In this document: in pieces, positions 17,126 to 25,945 of the stretch
How positions within the stretch are numbered: position 1 is the stretch's first letter
Layout: each line of letters opens with the position of its first letter
DNA from: Mycolicibacterium bacteremicum
GTDB lineage: Bacteria; Actinomycetota; Actinomycetes; Mycobacteriales; Mycobacteriaceae
Assembly (NCBI RefSeq): GCF_943913955.1
Contig: NZ_CALUAE010000009.1
Coordinates: forward strand, 36,729-100,728
DNA: 64,000 bases
Direction of reading: 5' to 3'
Position numbers and translations under genes: made by a program
Notes under the pieces: model-generated
Databases searched by the model: none
The model's input: only the letters and a program-made list of their open reading frames with translations
What the model was told of the DNA's origin: nothing

Positions 17126-17856
17126 TCCCACACCGCGGTCACCGTGAAGCCGACGGTCTGTTCGCCGGGCGACAGCGGAACCGATTCGGCCATCGCACCT
17201 CGGGGCATCGGCATCGGCGGCGGGGGTGTCGAACCGGAGGCCTCCGAGATCGACACCACGTCGCCAAGGCTGAGCCCGGACAGTTCGGCGTACTGCTGGG
17301 CGCGGTCGCGGGCGTCCTCGAACGCTCGGGCGCGGGCGTCGCGGACCAGGTCCGAATCATCGGCGATCGAGTAGCTGACCGAGTTGATCCGGGTGGCATC
17401 GCCGCCGGTGTTGACGATCAGCGCCAGGATGTCCGAGGCGCGATCGGCATCGCGGATCTTCACGTCGACGCCGTTGCTGGCCCGGTAGAAGTCGATGCGC
17501 GTGCCGTCGGAGTTGTACTGCGGCTGCAGGGAAACCTGGCTGGTGCTGATGTCGCGCTCCTCGATACCGGCGGCGGTCAGCGCGTCGATCACCGCGCGCT
17601 GCCGTTCGCTGGTCTGGTTGAGCGCACCGGTGACATCGGCGGCGATGGCTTCCATGGCCGCCGACACGGTCAGTGTGTCCGGGGTGCCCTGTACCTCACC
17701 GGAACCGATCACGGTCACCTGACGTCCGGTCGACGCGGCCGGCTGACCGGTGGCGACCGGTCCGGAGTTCGAGTCGCAGGCGGTCACGCCGATCGCGAGG
17801 GCGCCGGCGAGGACGGCAAGGCTGACACGGACCGGCAATCGTTGCGCGAGGGTCAT
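17116..17856 (-). CDS. lpqG: Lipoprotein with SIMPL (DUF541) domain, LpqG-like
   Basis: A 246-residue exported lipoprotein. The signal peptide ends in a lipobox (IGVTAC), so Cys27 would be lipidated. The rest is one SIMPL/DUF541 domain, including VTVIGSGEVQGTPDTLTVS at its start and the RARAFEDARDRAQQYAELSGLSLG helix. Such proteins form oligomeric assemblies outside the membrane; function is unknown. It corresponds by position to Rv3623, next to hpt in M. tuberculosis. Here the SOS-regulated 13E12 gene lies between the two. Confidence 0.88.
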   Translation of the reverse strand: MTLAQRLPVRVSLAVLAGALAIGVTACDSNSGPVATGQPAASTGRQVTVIGSGEVQGTPDTLTVSAAMEAIAADVTGALNQTSERQRAVIDALTAAGIEERDISTSQVSLQPQYNSDGTRIDFYRASNGVDVKIRDADRASDILALIVNTGGDATRINSVSYSIADDSDLVRDARARAFEDARDRAQQYAELSGLSLGDVVSISEASGSTPPPPMPMPRGAMAESVPLSPGEQTVGFTVTAVWELG

Positions 17857-17873
17857 GTTCGCACCCTAACCGC

Positions 17874-18890
17874 TCACGGCGTGACGAGGATCTTGCAATG
17901 CCGCTCCGGATCGGCCAGATCGCCGAAAGCGCCGGCCACGCCGTCCAGGCCGACCTCGCCGGTGATCATCGGCGCCACCTCGATATCGCCCTCGGCGATC
18001 GCGCGCAGCGACTCGGCGAACTCGGCCGGGTCGTAGCCGAACACGAAGTGCAGGCTGAGCTGTTTGGCGCTGGCGAAGAACGGATGCACGGTGTCGGGTT
18101 GCATGCACACCCCCGCGATCACCACCCGGGCCCCGGCCGGCGCCCGCCGCAGGACATCGTCGAGGATGCCGGGCGCGCCCACGGCCTCGAACACCACGCC
18201 CGGCGTGCTCTGGTGAAACGGTGATCCCTGGGCCGGGTCGACGGTGACATGTGCGCCCATCTGCGCGGCCAGCGCGCGCCGGGTCGGCGAGAAGTCGGCA
18301 GCGACAATGGTTTCCACGCCCCGGTAACGCAGCGCCGCGATGATCGCGATACCGATCGGTCCGCACCCGATCACCAGCGCGGTCTCCCCGGGCTGGACCG
18401 CCGACACGTTCACCGCGTGCAGCCCGACGGCCATCGGTTCGGTGAGCGCGGCGTGGCGCGGGTCCAGACCGTTGGGCACCGGCAACAGCAATGGCGCCGA
18501 CAGCAGCATCCGCTCGGCGTAGCCGCCCACCGTGGTGTTGCTGTAGACGATCATCTCCAGACCGGAGGGTGACACCAGCACCGGCACCGAGGTGACAATG
18601 GTGCCCGGCGCGGGCGCATCGGTACCGGGACCGGCGGCCAGCACCTCGGCGCTGAACTCGTGGCCCATGTAGATGTCGGCAGCCAGGTCGATACCCGCCA
18701 GCGTGTCCGGCATACCCTCCATTTCGGCGCCCGCCGCCAACATCTCGTCGCCGTGCGACGCGAAATGCAGGTCGGAACCGCAGATTCCGCACGCCTTGAC
18801 CGCCACCAGCACCTGTCCCGGTCCGGGAACCGGTTCGGGCACGTCGTCGCGGACGATCATGGCCCCGTCGCGCAACACGGCCGCGCGCAT
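17874..18890 (-). CDS. Zinc-dependent alcohol dehydrogenase (medium-chain, MDR)
   Basis: A 338-residue MDR dehydrogenase. The catalytic zinc site is visible in CGICGSD (C37) and GHE, and the cofactor site is GCGPIG. The four-cysteine lobe that binds structural zinc in most such enzymes is not present: no cysteine occurs in the segment after the GHE motif where it should be. The start ATG 18890 shares one base with the stop of the upstream flavin oxidoreductase gene (TGATG), so the two are coupled. The substrate is unknown; the neighbours suggest oxidation of an alcohol or diol. It has no counterpart at this position in M. tuberculosis. Confidence 0.87.
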   Translation of the reverse strand: MRAAVLRDGAMIVRDDVPEPVPGPGQVLVAVKACGICGSDLHFASHGDEMLAAGAEMEGMPDTLAGIDLAADIYMGHEFSAEVLAAGPGTDAPAPGTIVTSVPVLVSPSGLEMIVYSNTTVGGYAERMLLSAPLLLPVPNGLDPRHAALTEPMAVGLHAVNVSAVQPGETALVIGCGPIGIAIIAALRYRGVETIVAADFSPTRRALAAQMGAHVTVDPAQGSPFHQSTPGVVFEAVGAPGILDDVLRRAPAGARVVIAGVCMQPDTVHPFFASAKQLSLHFVFGYDPAEFAESLRAIAEGDIEVAPMITGEVGLDGVAGAFGDLADPERHCKILVTP

Positions 18891-20083
18891 CAGCTCTCCG
18901 CCTCGGCAGGGGTGTCGGAAGCGGCCTCGGTGATGGCGTTGACGATCGCCTGGCCGGCGCGGCCGAGCAGTTGATCGCGCTTGCCCTTCGCCCACTCGTG
19001 CGAGGCCCGCGGGGCCGTCAGCTGTCCCTTGAAATGCGGGATCACCTCGCGGGCGAACAGCTCGTAGGAGTGATACGTCGCCGCCGGCGAGGCCCAGTCG
19101 TGCCCGAGCATCAGAAAAGTACCGAACCCGCCGGAACGGTCCAGCAGATCCTGGATGTAGGCGATTGCCTCGTCGGTGGTTCCGATGCAACAATTGCCCT
19201 TGGCCGCATAGTCTTCGACGAACTGGCGGGCGTCGTCGGCGCCGCCGTCGGTCGAATTGGACAGCGGGACGAATCCGGCCGCGCCGAAGTAGTTGGCGAA
19301 ATCCTGAAGGCCGTAGGTGCAGTCCTCGATGGCCTGCTCCTTGGTGTCGGCGACGTGCACGATGCCCAACACCCGCCAATCCTTGCGATCGGGGGTGTCG
19401 CGGCCCGAGCGCTGCGCCTGGTCGGTGACGATGTCCCAGGTGGTCTCGACGGCGGCCGCGCCCCCGGGTACCGACATCGACAGCGACAGCAGCGACGTGC
19501 CCAGTTGGCCGGCGAGTCGCGGCCCGGACGGCGAAACCATTGCCGCGGTCGATATTTCCGGATGCGGCCAGGTGTATGGCCGGATATGCAGGGCGGCGTC
19601 GCGCAGGGTGAACCAGTCGGTCTGCCGGTCGATGCGTTCGTCGGGGGCGGCCCGGAACAGCGCGAGGATGGCCTCCAGTGACTCCTGCATCATCCGGCGC
19701 TGATCGACCGGGTCGATGCCCAGCATGTAGGCGTCCGAGGGCAGCGCGCCCGGGCCGGTGCCGAACATCACCCGGCCGCGGGTCAGATGGTCGAGCAGCA
19801 CCCAGCGGTCGGCCACCATCAGCGGATGGTGATAGGGCAGCGACACCACGCCGGTGCCCAGCCGGATATGCCGGGTGCGCTCGGCGGCGGCAGCGATGAA
19901 CACCTCCGGGCAGGCGATGAGTTCGTAACCGCCGGAATGGTGTTCGCCGAACCAGGCCTCGTCGTAACCGAGCCGGTCCAGCTCCTCGACCCGGTCCATG
20001 TCGTACTGCAGGGCCAGGGTGGGGGACTGGCCGGTCGGATGGAACGGGGTGATGAAGACACCGAAGTTCAGCGGTCGGGTCAT
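18890..20083 (-). CDS. LLM-class flavin-dependent oxidoreductase (luciferase-like)
   Basis: A 397-residue TIM-barrel monooxygenase of the bacterial luciferase family, corresponding to Rv3618. Typical motifs are the N-terminal FGVFITPFHPTG strand, DEAWFGEHH, GTGVVSLPYHHPL and GRVMFGTGPG. It would use FMN (or F420) with a partner reductase to insert oxygen into or oxidise a hydrophobic compound. ATG 20083 starts the conserved protein; the frame is open further upstream only through the tandem repeat between this gene and ephA. It is upstream partner of the dehydrogenase in a two-gene unit. Confidence 0.88.
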   Translation of the reverse strand: MTRPLNFGVFITPFHPTGQSPTLALQYDMDRVEELDRLGYDEAWFGEHHSGGYELIACPEVFIAAAAERTRHIRLGTGVVSLPYHHPLMVADRWVLLDHLTRGRVMFGTGPGALPSDAYMLGIDPVDQRRMMQESLEAILALFRAAPDERIDRQTDWFTLRDAALHIRPYTWPHPEISTAAMVSPSGPRLAGQLGTSLLSLSMSVPGGAAAVETTWDIVTDQAQRSGRDTPDRKDWRVLGIVHVADTKEQAIEDCTYGLQDFANYFGAAGFVPLSNSTDGGADDARQFVEDYAAKGNCCIGTTDEAIAYIQDLLDRSGGFGTFLMLGHDWASPAATYHSYELFAREVIPHFKGQLTAPRASHEWAKGKRDQLLGRAGQAIVNAITEAASDTPAEAES

Positions 20084-20113
20084 GCGGTTGCCTCGCAGGC
20101 TCGGGTCCCGCAA

Positions 20114-20221
20114 GCGTCGCTCAGCACCCGTTGATTCGCTCCGCGGGCGTCGCTCAGCACCCGTTGATTCGCTCCGCAGGCGTCGCTCAGCACCCGTTGT
20201 TTCGCTCCGCAGGCGTCGCTC
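20114..20221. repeat. 33-bp tandem repeat, three full copies plus a partial
   Basis: Copies lie at 20114-20146, 20147-20179 and 20180-20212, with a 9-10-bp partial copy running into the ephA stop codon at 20220. They differ at only a few bases. The unit is 11 codons long and stays open on the minus strand between ephA and the oxidoreductase gene. The position inside an operon, between a stop and the next start, is like mycobacterial MIRU/VNTR loci. Confidence 0.9.
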
Positions 20222-21155
20222 ATTGCAGCCCCCCGAGGAATTCCAGCAGCACCGCGTTGACCTCGTCCGGGCGTTCCTGTTGCAGCCAGTGCCCCGCCCC
20301 GTCGAGCAGGACTTCGTAGTACTGGCCGGTGGCCACCTCGCGGACATGGTCGCGCGGGGTGAAGCTGAGCACCGGGTCGGCGCTGCCGGCCAGGAACAGC
20401 ACCGGTGCGGTGATGGTCGTGGTGGCAACCCGGCCGGCGGCCGGATCCGTCAGCTCCCAGTTCCGGTCGAAGTTGCGGTACCAGTTCAGCGGGCCGGTGA
20501 ATCCGGTCCCCTCGAACGCGCGGACGTACTCCTCGAACTCCTCGGTGCTGATCCAGTCCGGCAGCGCGGGCAGCGGGTTGCCCGCCATCTCGTCGACCGG
20601 ACCGGTGAACCCCTCCAGCGCGACCATCCGCTGCAGCGAGGCCCGCCGATCGGCGTCGAGTGCGGTGTCGGCGACCCCGGGCTCCTGGAAATACAGGATG
20701 TAGAAGAAGTTGTCGCCGAAGATGTGCCGCCAGATCTGGGTGGGCGGCGCCGACGCCCGCGGGATCGGCGGCACACTCAGCGCGGCCACCGCCTGCACGC
20801 GGTCGGGATAGAACAGCGGGAAGTTCGTCACCACGGGTGAGCCCCAGTCGTGGCCGATGAGGACCGCCCGCTCGGCGCCGACATCATCGAGCAGGCCGGC
20901 GATATCGGCGGTCAACTCCACGATGTTGTAGTCCTCGATGGCCGCCGGACGCGACGAGCCACCGTATCCGCGCTGGTCGGGGGCCAGAACGTGGTATCCG
21001 GCGGCGGCCAGTGCTGGGATCTGATGTCGCCACGAGTAGGCCAGCTCGGGAAAGCCGTGAGCCAGCACCACCACCGGGTTGCCGCGCTCACCCGCCTCCA
21101 TCACGCGCAATGTCACGCCGTTGGTATCGACTAACCGTTCGGTTGGTGTGAGCAC
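20220..21155 (-). CDS. ephA: Epoxide hydrolase, alpha/beta-hydrolase fold
   Basis: A 311-residue enzyme closely resembling M. tuberculosis EphA (Rv3617), which opens epoxides to diols. The oxyanion motif HGFPE starts at residue 33, the nucleophile is D103 (GHDWG), and the lid-side NWYRNFDRNWE block and the final GAGHWLQQERP with the catalytic histidine are present. GTG 21155 starts the region that aligns with EphA; the frame is open 23 codons further. It is the first gene of a leftward unit with the flavin oxidoreductase and the dehydrogenase, suggesting epoxide or diol turnover. In M. tuberculosis the espACD genes lie between ephA and ftsH; here nothing does. Confidence 0.92.
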   Translation of the reverse strand: MLTPTERLVDTNGVTLRVMEAGERGNPVVVLAHGFPELAYSWRHQIPALAAAGYHVLAPDQRGYGGSSRPAAIEDYNIVELTADIAGLLDDVGAERAVLIGHDWGSPVVTNFPLFYPDRVQAVAALSVPPIPRASAPPTQIWRHIFGDNFFYILYFQEPGVADTALDADRRASLQRMVALEGFTGPVDEMAGNPLPALPDWISTEEFEEYVRAFEGTGFTGPLNWYRNFDRNWELTDPAAGRVATTTITAPVLFLAGSADPVLSFTPRDHVREVATGQYYEVLLDGAGHWLQQERPDEVNAVLLEFLGGLQ

Positions 21156-21301
21156 GGTCTCACCCAAGCACACCCGGCAGCCCGTGACGAGCATCCCGGG
21201 CGGGAACTTCCGAACGTTGATCAAGCGGTAGCCTTTAGTTTTCCACTGCGCATATCGGAAGGACCGGGTCGGCCGCCGTACCAGTGCGGCCGCGAACAGC
21301 T

Positions 21302-23611
21302 ATGAACCGTAAGAACGTCGTCCGCACCCTCACGGTCGTCGCCGTGTTGTTGCTGCTGGGTTGGTCCTTCTTCTATTTCAGCGACGACACCCGCGGCTAC
21401 GAGCCGGTGGACACCTCGGTGGCCATGGCCCAGATCAACGCCGACAATGTCGAGAGCGCCCAGATCGACGACCGTGAGCAGCAGCTGCGCCTGGATCTGA
21501 AATCGGGCAACGACGACACCAAGAACGCGGACAAGATCCTCACCAAATACCCGACCGGTGTCGGGGTCCAGCTGTTCGACGCGCTCAGCGCGAAGAACGC
21601 CAAGATCAACACGGTCGTCAACCAGGGCAGTGTGCTGGGCACGCTGCTGATCTACATGTTGCCGTTGCTGCTGCTCGTCGCGCTGTTCGTGATGTTCTCG
21701 CGCATGCAGTCCGGTGGCCGGATGGGCTTCGGCTTCGGCAAGTCGAAGGCCAAACAACTCTCCAAGGACATGCCCAAGACGACGTTCGCCGACGTGGCCG
21801 GCGCCGACGAGGCCGTCGAGGAGCTCTACGAGATCAAGGACTTCCTGCAGAACCCGAGCCGCTACCAGGCCCTGGGCGCCAAGATCCCGCGCGGCGTCCT
21901 GCTGTTCGGCCCGCCCGGTACCGGTAAGACGCTGCTGGCCCGCGCAGTGGCCGGCGAGGCCGGGGTCCCGTTCTTCACCATCTCGGGTTCGGACTTCGTC
22001 GAGATGTTCGTCGGTGTCGGCGCCTCCCGGGTGCGCGACCTGTTCGAGCAGGCCAAGCAGAACAGCCCCTGCATCATCTTCGTCGACGAGATCGACGCCG
22101 TCGGCCGTCAGCGTGGCGCCGGCCTGGGCGGCGGGCATGACGAACGCGAGCAGACGCTCAACCAGCTGCTTGTCGAGATGGACGGCTTCGGCGACAGGCA
22201 GGGTGTCATCCTGATCGCCGCCACCAACCGGCCCGACATCCTCGATCCCGCGCTGCTGCGCCCGGGCCGCTTCGACCGCCAGATCCCGGTGTCCAATCCG
22301 GACCTGGCCGGCCGCCGCGCCGTGCTCAAGGTGCACTCCGCCGGCAAGCCCATCGCCCCCGACGCCGACCTCGACGGGCTGGCCAAGCGCACCGTCGGGA
22401 TGTCCGGCGCCGATCTGGCCAACGTCATCAACGAGGCCGCCCTGCTGACCGCCCGCGAGAACGGCACCGTCATCAGCGGCGCCGCGCTGGAGGAGGCCGT
22501 CGACCGCGTCGTCGGCGGACCGCGTCGCAAGAGCCGCATCATCAGCGAGCAGGAAAAGAAAATCACCGCCTACCACGAGGGCGGGCACACGCTGGCGGCC
22601 TGGGCCATGCCCGATATCGAGCCGATTTACAAGGTCACCATCCTGGCCCGCGGCCGCACCGGCGGCCACGCCGTCGCCGTGCCCGAGGACGACAAGGGAT
22701 TGATGACCCGGTCGGAGATGATCGCGCGACTGGTGTTCGCCATGGGCGGGCGCGCCGCCGAGGAGCTCGTCTTCCGCGAGCCCACCACCGGCGCGGTCTC
22801 CGATATCGAGCAGGCCACCAAGATCGCCCGCGCGATGGTCACCGAGTACGGCATGAGCGCCAAGCTGGGCGCCGTGCGCTACGGCACCGAGCACGGCGAC
22901 CCGTTCCTCGGCCGGTCCATGGGCACCCAGTCCGATTTCGGGCACGAGGTCGCCCGCGAGATCGACGAGGAAGTCCGCAAGCTGATCGAGGCCGCGCACA
23001 CCGAGGCGTGGGAGATCCTCTCCGAATACCGCGACGTGCTGGACACCCTCGCCGGCGAGCTGCTGGACAAGGAGACGCTGCACCGCACCGAGCTGGAGGC
23101 CATCTTCGGTGACGTCAAGAAGCGCCCGCGGCTGACCATGTTCGACGACTTCGGCGGCCGGGTGCCCTCGGACAAGCCGCCGATCAAGACGCCGGGCGAG
23201 ATCGCCATCGAGCGCGGCGAGCCGTGGCCGCCGCCGGTCAAGGAGCCCGCCTACAAGGCCGCCATCCTGGAGGCCAGCCGGGCCGCCGAGGCCGCCCGCC
23301 CGCACGACGCCGGCACCAACGGGACCAACGGGTCCAATGGCTCCGGCTCGCACGGCGCACCCAACGGCCACGCCCAGCCCGACTACGGCGCGCCCGCCGG
23401 TTGGCACGCACCGGGCTGGCCGCCCCGCGACGGCTCCCCGCAGGGCCAGTACGGTCCGCCGCCGCAGTACGGGCCGCCGCCCCAGCAATACAGCCCGCCC
23501 CCGCAGGGCCAGCACAATCCGCAGCAGGGGCAGTACGGTGGCCCTCAATACGGTTCGCCGCCGGGCCAGTACGGCCCGCCGCCGGAGAATCCGCCACCCT
23601 CACGAGGCTGA
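21302..23611 (+). CDS. ftsH: ATP-dependent zinc metalloprotease FtsH
   Basis: A 769-residue membrane-bound AAA protease that extracts and degrades damaged or short-lived membrane and cytosolic proteins. Two helices (about 7-26 and 115-135) flank the periplasmic domain. Walker A GPPGTGKT is at 203-210, the SRH with NRPDILDPALLRPGRFD follows, and the zinc site HEGGH is at 425-429. The C-terminal ~80 residues are a Gly/Pro/Gln/Tyr-rich tail with repeated QYGPPP units, longer and simpler than in enteric FtsH. ATG 21302 matches the conserved MNRKNV start; a GTG at 21284 would add six residues. It heads the folate operon, 16 bp before folE. Confidence 0.97.
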   Translation: MNRKNVVRTLTVVAVLLLLGWSFFYFSDDTRGYEPVDTSVAMAQINADNVESAQIDDREQQLRLDLKSGNDDTKNADKILTKYPTGVGVQLFDALSAKNAKINTVVNQGSVLGTLLIYMLPLLLLVALFVMFSRMQSGGRMGFGFGKSKAKQLSKDMPKTTFADVAGADEAVEELYEIKDFLQNPSRYQALGAKIPRGVLLFGPPGTGKTLLARAVAGEAGVPFFTISGSDFVEMFVGVGASRVRDLFEQAKQNSPCIIFVDEIDAVGRQRGAGLGGGHDEREQTLNQLLVEMDGFGDRQGVILIAATNRPDILDPALLRPGRFDRQIPVSNPDLAGRRAVLKVHSAGKPIAPDADLDGLAKRTVGMSGADLANVINEAALLTARENGTVISGAALEEAVDRVVGGPRRKSRIISEQEKKITAYHEGGHTLAAWAMPDIEPIYKVTILARGRTGGHAVAVPEDDKGLMTRSEMIARLVFAMGGRAAEELVFREPTTGAVSDIEQATKIARAMVTEYGMSAKLGAVRYGTEHGDPFLGRSMGTQSDFGHEVAREIDEEVRKLIEAAHTEAWEILSEYRDVLDTLAGELLDKETLHRTELEAIFGDVKKRPRLTMFDDFGGRVPSDKPPIKTPGEIAIERGEPWPPPVKEPAYKAAILEASRAAEAARPHDAGTNGTNGSNGSGSHGAPNGHAQPDYGAPAGWHAPGWPPRDGSPQGQYGPPPQYGPPPQQYSPPPQGQHNPQQGQYGGPQYGSPPGQYGPPPENPPPSRG

Positions 23612-23627
23612 CCAGAACGGAGCGTCG

Positions 23628-24245
23628 ATGACGACGTCGGGCAAGAACGGTGAGAGCACGAGCGGGTTCGTCCAGGCGGACTTCGATCAGGCGCGCGCCG
23701 AGGCCGCGGTCCGCGAGCTGCTGCTCGCAGTCGGTGAGGACCCGGACCGGCACGGTCTGGTCGACACCCCGGCCCGGGTCGCGCGGGCCTTCAAGGAGAT
23801 CTTCGCCGGCCTGTACACCGATCCGGACACGGTGCTCAACACCACGTTCGACGAACAACACGACGAATTGGTGCTGGTCAAGCAGATCCCGATGTACTCG
23901 ACCTGCGAGCACCATCTGGTCTCCTTCCACGGCGTCGCGCACGTCGGCTACATCCCCGGCAAGGACGGCCGCGTCACCGGACTGTCCAAGATCGCGCGGC
24001 TGGTCGACCTGTACGCCAAGCGCCCGCAGGTCCAGGAACGCCTCACCGCACAGGTCGCCGATGCGCTGATGCGCAAACTCGATCCGCGCGGGGTCATCGT
24101 GGTGATGGAGGCCGAGCACCTCTGCATGGCCATGCGCGGCATCCGCAAACCCGGCGCCGTGACCACCACGTCGGCGGTGCGCGGTCAGTTCAAGACCGAC
24201 AAGGCGTCGCGGGCCGAGGCACTGGAACTGATCCTGCGCCGGTGA
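23628..24245 (+). CDS. folE: GTP cyclohydrolase I
   Basis: A 205-residue enzyme for the first step of folate synthesis, GTP to dihydroneopterin triphosphate. The zinc ligands are in STCEHH (C93, H96) and in EHLCMAMRG near residue 163. The frame is open well upstream under ftsH, but ATG 23628 gives the usual mycobacterial length. The stop overlaps the folP GTG (GTGA), so translation is coupled. Note that the enzyme is of the zinc-dependent FolE I type, relevant to the zinc-starvation genes elsewhere in the window. Confidence 0.96.
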   Translation: MTTSGKNGESTSGFVQADFDQARAEAAVRELLLAVGEDPDRHGLVDTPARVARAFKEIFAGLYTDPDTVLNTTFDEQHDELVLVKQIPMYSTCEHHLVSFHGVAHVGYIPGKDGRVTGLSKIARLVDLYAKRPQVQERLTAQVADALMRKLDPRGVIVVMEAEHLCMAMRGIRKPGAVTTTSAVRGQFKTDKASRAEALELILRR

Positions 24246-25081
24246 GCTCCACGCGCATGCAGGTGATGGGCGTCCTCAACGTCACCGACGACTCGTTCTC
24301 CGACGGCGGACGCTTCCTGGACCGCGACCGCGCGCTCGAGCACGCCGACGGCCTGATCGCCGCGGGCGCCGCCATCATCGACGTGGGCGGTGAGTCGACA
24401 CGCCCCGGCGCGGTCCGGGTCCAGGCACCCGTGGAGACCGGCCGGATCGTCCCCGTCGTCCGTGAACTCGCGGCGGCCGGCGTCACCGTCAGCATCGACA
24501 CCATGCACGAGGCGGTGGCTCGCGCCGCCCTCGAGCACGGCGCCAAGATCGTCAACGACGTCTCCGGTGGCCGGGCCGATCCCAACATGGCCGCGCTGCT
24601 GGCCGAGGCGAAGGTGCCCTGGGTGCTGATGCACTGGCGGTCGGTGCGCGCGGACGATCCGCATGACGTGCCCGCCTACACCGATGTCGTGGCCGAGGTG
24701 CGCGAGGAACTGCTGCGCAGCGTGGATGCCGCGGTGACGGCGGGGGTGGACCCGGCCAACATCATCATCGACCCGGGTCTCGGATTCGCCAAGACCGCAC
24801 AGCACAACTGGCAGCTGCTGCGGGCCCTGGCGGAGTTCGTCGACACCGGGATACCGGTCCTGGTGGGCGCCTCGCGCAAACGTTTCCTGGGCACCCTGCT
24901 GGCCGGGCCCGACGGGACGCCGCGCCCGCCCGGCGGACGGGAGACCGCCACCGCGGTCGTCTCGGTGCTGGCCGCCCAGCACGGCGCGTGGGGTGTGCGG
25001 GTACACGATGTGCAGGCCTCGGTCGACGCGCTGAAGGTGCTTGCGGCCTGGTCGGGCTCACAGAAGGAGGAGCATGGCTGA
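24242..25081 (+). CDS. folP: Dihydropteroate synthase
   Basis: A 279-residue TIM-barrel enzyme that joins p-aminobenzoate to dihydropterin pyrophosphate; it is the sulfonamide target. Family motifs are MGVLNVTDDSFSDGG at the N terminus, GGESTRPGA in loop 2, and DPGLGFAKTAQHN. It is the active FolP1 type, located within the folate operon, rather than the divergent FolP2 paralogue. GTG 24242 overlaps folE; the 3' end overlaps folB by 8 bp. Confidence 0.96.
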   Translation: MSSTRMQVMGVLNVTDDSFSDGGRFLDRDRALEHADGLIAAGAAIIDVGGESTRPGAVRVQAPVETGRIVPVVRELAAAGVTVSIDTMHEAVARAALEHGAKIVNDVSGGRADPNMAALLAEAKVPWVLMHWRSVRADDPHDVPAYTDVVAEVREELLRSVDAAVTAGVDPANIIIDPGLGFAKTAQHNWQLLRALAEFVDTGIPVLVGASRKRFLGTLLAGPDGTPRPPGGRETATAVVSVLAAQHGAWGVRVHDVQASVDALKVLAAWSGSQKEEHG

Positions 25082-25445
25082 CCGCATCGAATTGCGGGGC
25101 CTGAAGGTGCGTGGTCATCACGGTGTGTTCGACCACGAGCGCCGCGACGGCCAGGACTTCATCATCGACGTCACCGTCTGGGTCGACCTGGCCGCCGCCG
25201 CGGCGACCGACGATCTGGCCGACACCGTGGACTACGGCGGGCTGGCCACCCGGGCCGCCGAGATCGTCGCAGGTCCGCCACGAAACCTCATCGAGACGGT
25301 GTCGGCCGAGATCGCCGAGGACGTCATGTCCGACGAACGGATCCACGCCGTCGAGGTCGTGGTGCACAAACCGTCGGCCCCCATCCCGCTCACCTTCGAC
25401 GATGTCGCCGTCGTCGCCCGGCGGTCGCGGCGCGGTGCCCGATGA
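25074..25445 (+). CDS. folB: Dihydroneopterin aldolase
   Basis: A 123-residue enzyme that cleaves dihydroneopterin to 6-hydroxymethyl-dihydropterin and glycolaldehyde, supplying FolK. It has the expected RIELRGLKVRGHHGVFDHER start and the conserved VHKPSAPIPLTFDDVAV end. ATG 25074 follows a very strong AGAAGGAGG site located inside the folP coding end. It overlaps folK by four bases. Confidence 0.95.
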   Translation: MADRIELRGLKVRGHHGVFDHERRDGQDFIIDVTVWVDLAAAAATDDLADTVDYGGLATRAAEIVAGPPRNLIETVSAEIAEDVMSDERIHAVEVVVHKPSAPIPLTFDDVAVVARRSRRGAR

Positions 25446-25945
25446 GGGCGGTGCTGTCGATCGGTTCCAATCTCGGTGACCGGCTGGCGCATCTGCAATC
25501 GGTCGTCGACGGTCTCGGCGCTCGGGTGCGCGCCGTCTCGCCGGTCTACGAAACCGACGCGTGGGGCGGGGTCGATCAGGGCGCCTTCCTCAACGCGGTG
25601 CTCATCGCCGACGATCCCGGGTACGACGGTCACGGCTGGCTGCGGCACGGGCAGGCACTGGAGGCAGCCGCCGAGCGGGTCCGCGAGGTGCACTGGGGCC
25701 CACGCACCCTCGACGTCGACGTGATCAGCTGCTATGGCGACGACGATGCCGAATTGCATTGTCGGGACGACGATCTCACGCTGCCGCATCCGTATGCCCA
25801 CCAGCGGGCGTTCGTCCTGGTCCCATGGCTGGCCGCCGACCCGGATGCCACGCTGTCCGGCCGCCCGGTGGCCGACCTGCTCGCCGGGATCGACAGCGCC
25901 GAGCGCGACGGCGTGCGGCGAACCGATCTGGTGCTGGCGACCTGA
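25442..25945 (+). CDS. folK: HPPK, 6-hydroxymethyl-dihydropterin pyrophosphokinase
   Basis: A 167-residue kinase that activates the pterin for FolP. It shows the family start LSIGSNLGDR, the substrate segment SPVYETDAWGGVDQGAFLN and the metal-binding WGPRTLDVDVI followed by LPHPYAHQRAFVL. ATG 25442 overlaps the folB stop (ATGA). With folE, folP and folB this gives four consecutive steps of tetrahydrofolate synthesis in one overlapping operon. Confidence 0.95.
   Translation: MRAVLSIGSNLGDRLAHLQSVVDGLGARVRAVSPVYETDAWGGVDQGAFLNAVLIADDPGYDGHGWLRHGQALEAAAERVREVHWGPRTLDVDVISCYGDDDAELHCRDDDLTLPHPYAHQRAFVLVPWLAADPDATLSGRPVADLLAGIDSAERDGVRRTDLVLAT

Noticed and set aside
21221..23548. 775-codon open frame antisense to ftsH
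   Set aside because: High-GC DNA leaves long open frames opposite real genes. The translation is rich in Gly/Leu/Val/Asp repeats without family motifs, while the ftsH frame is fully conserved.
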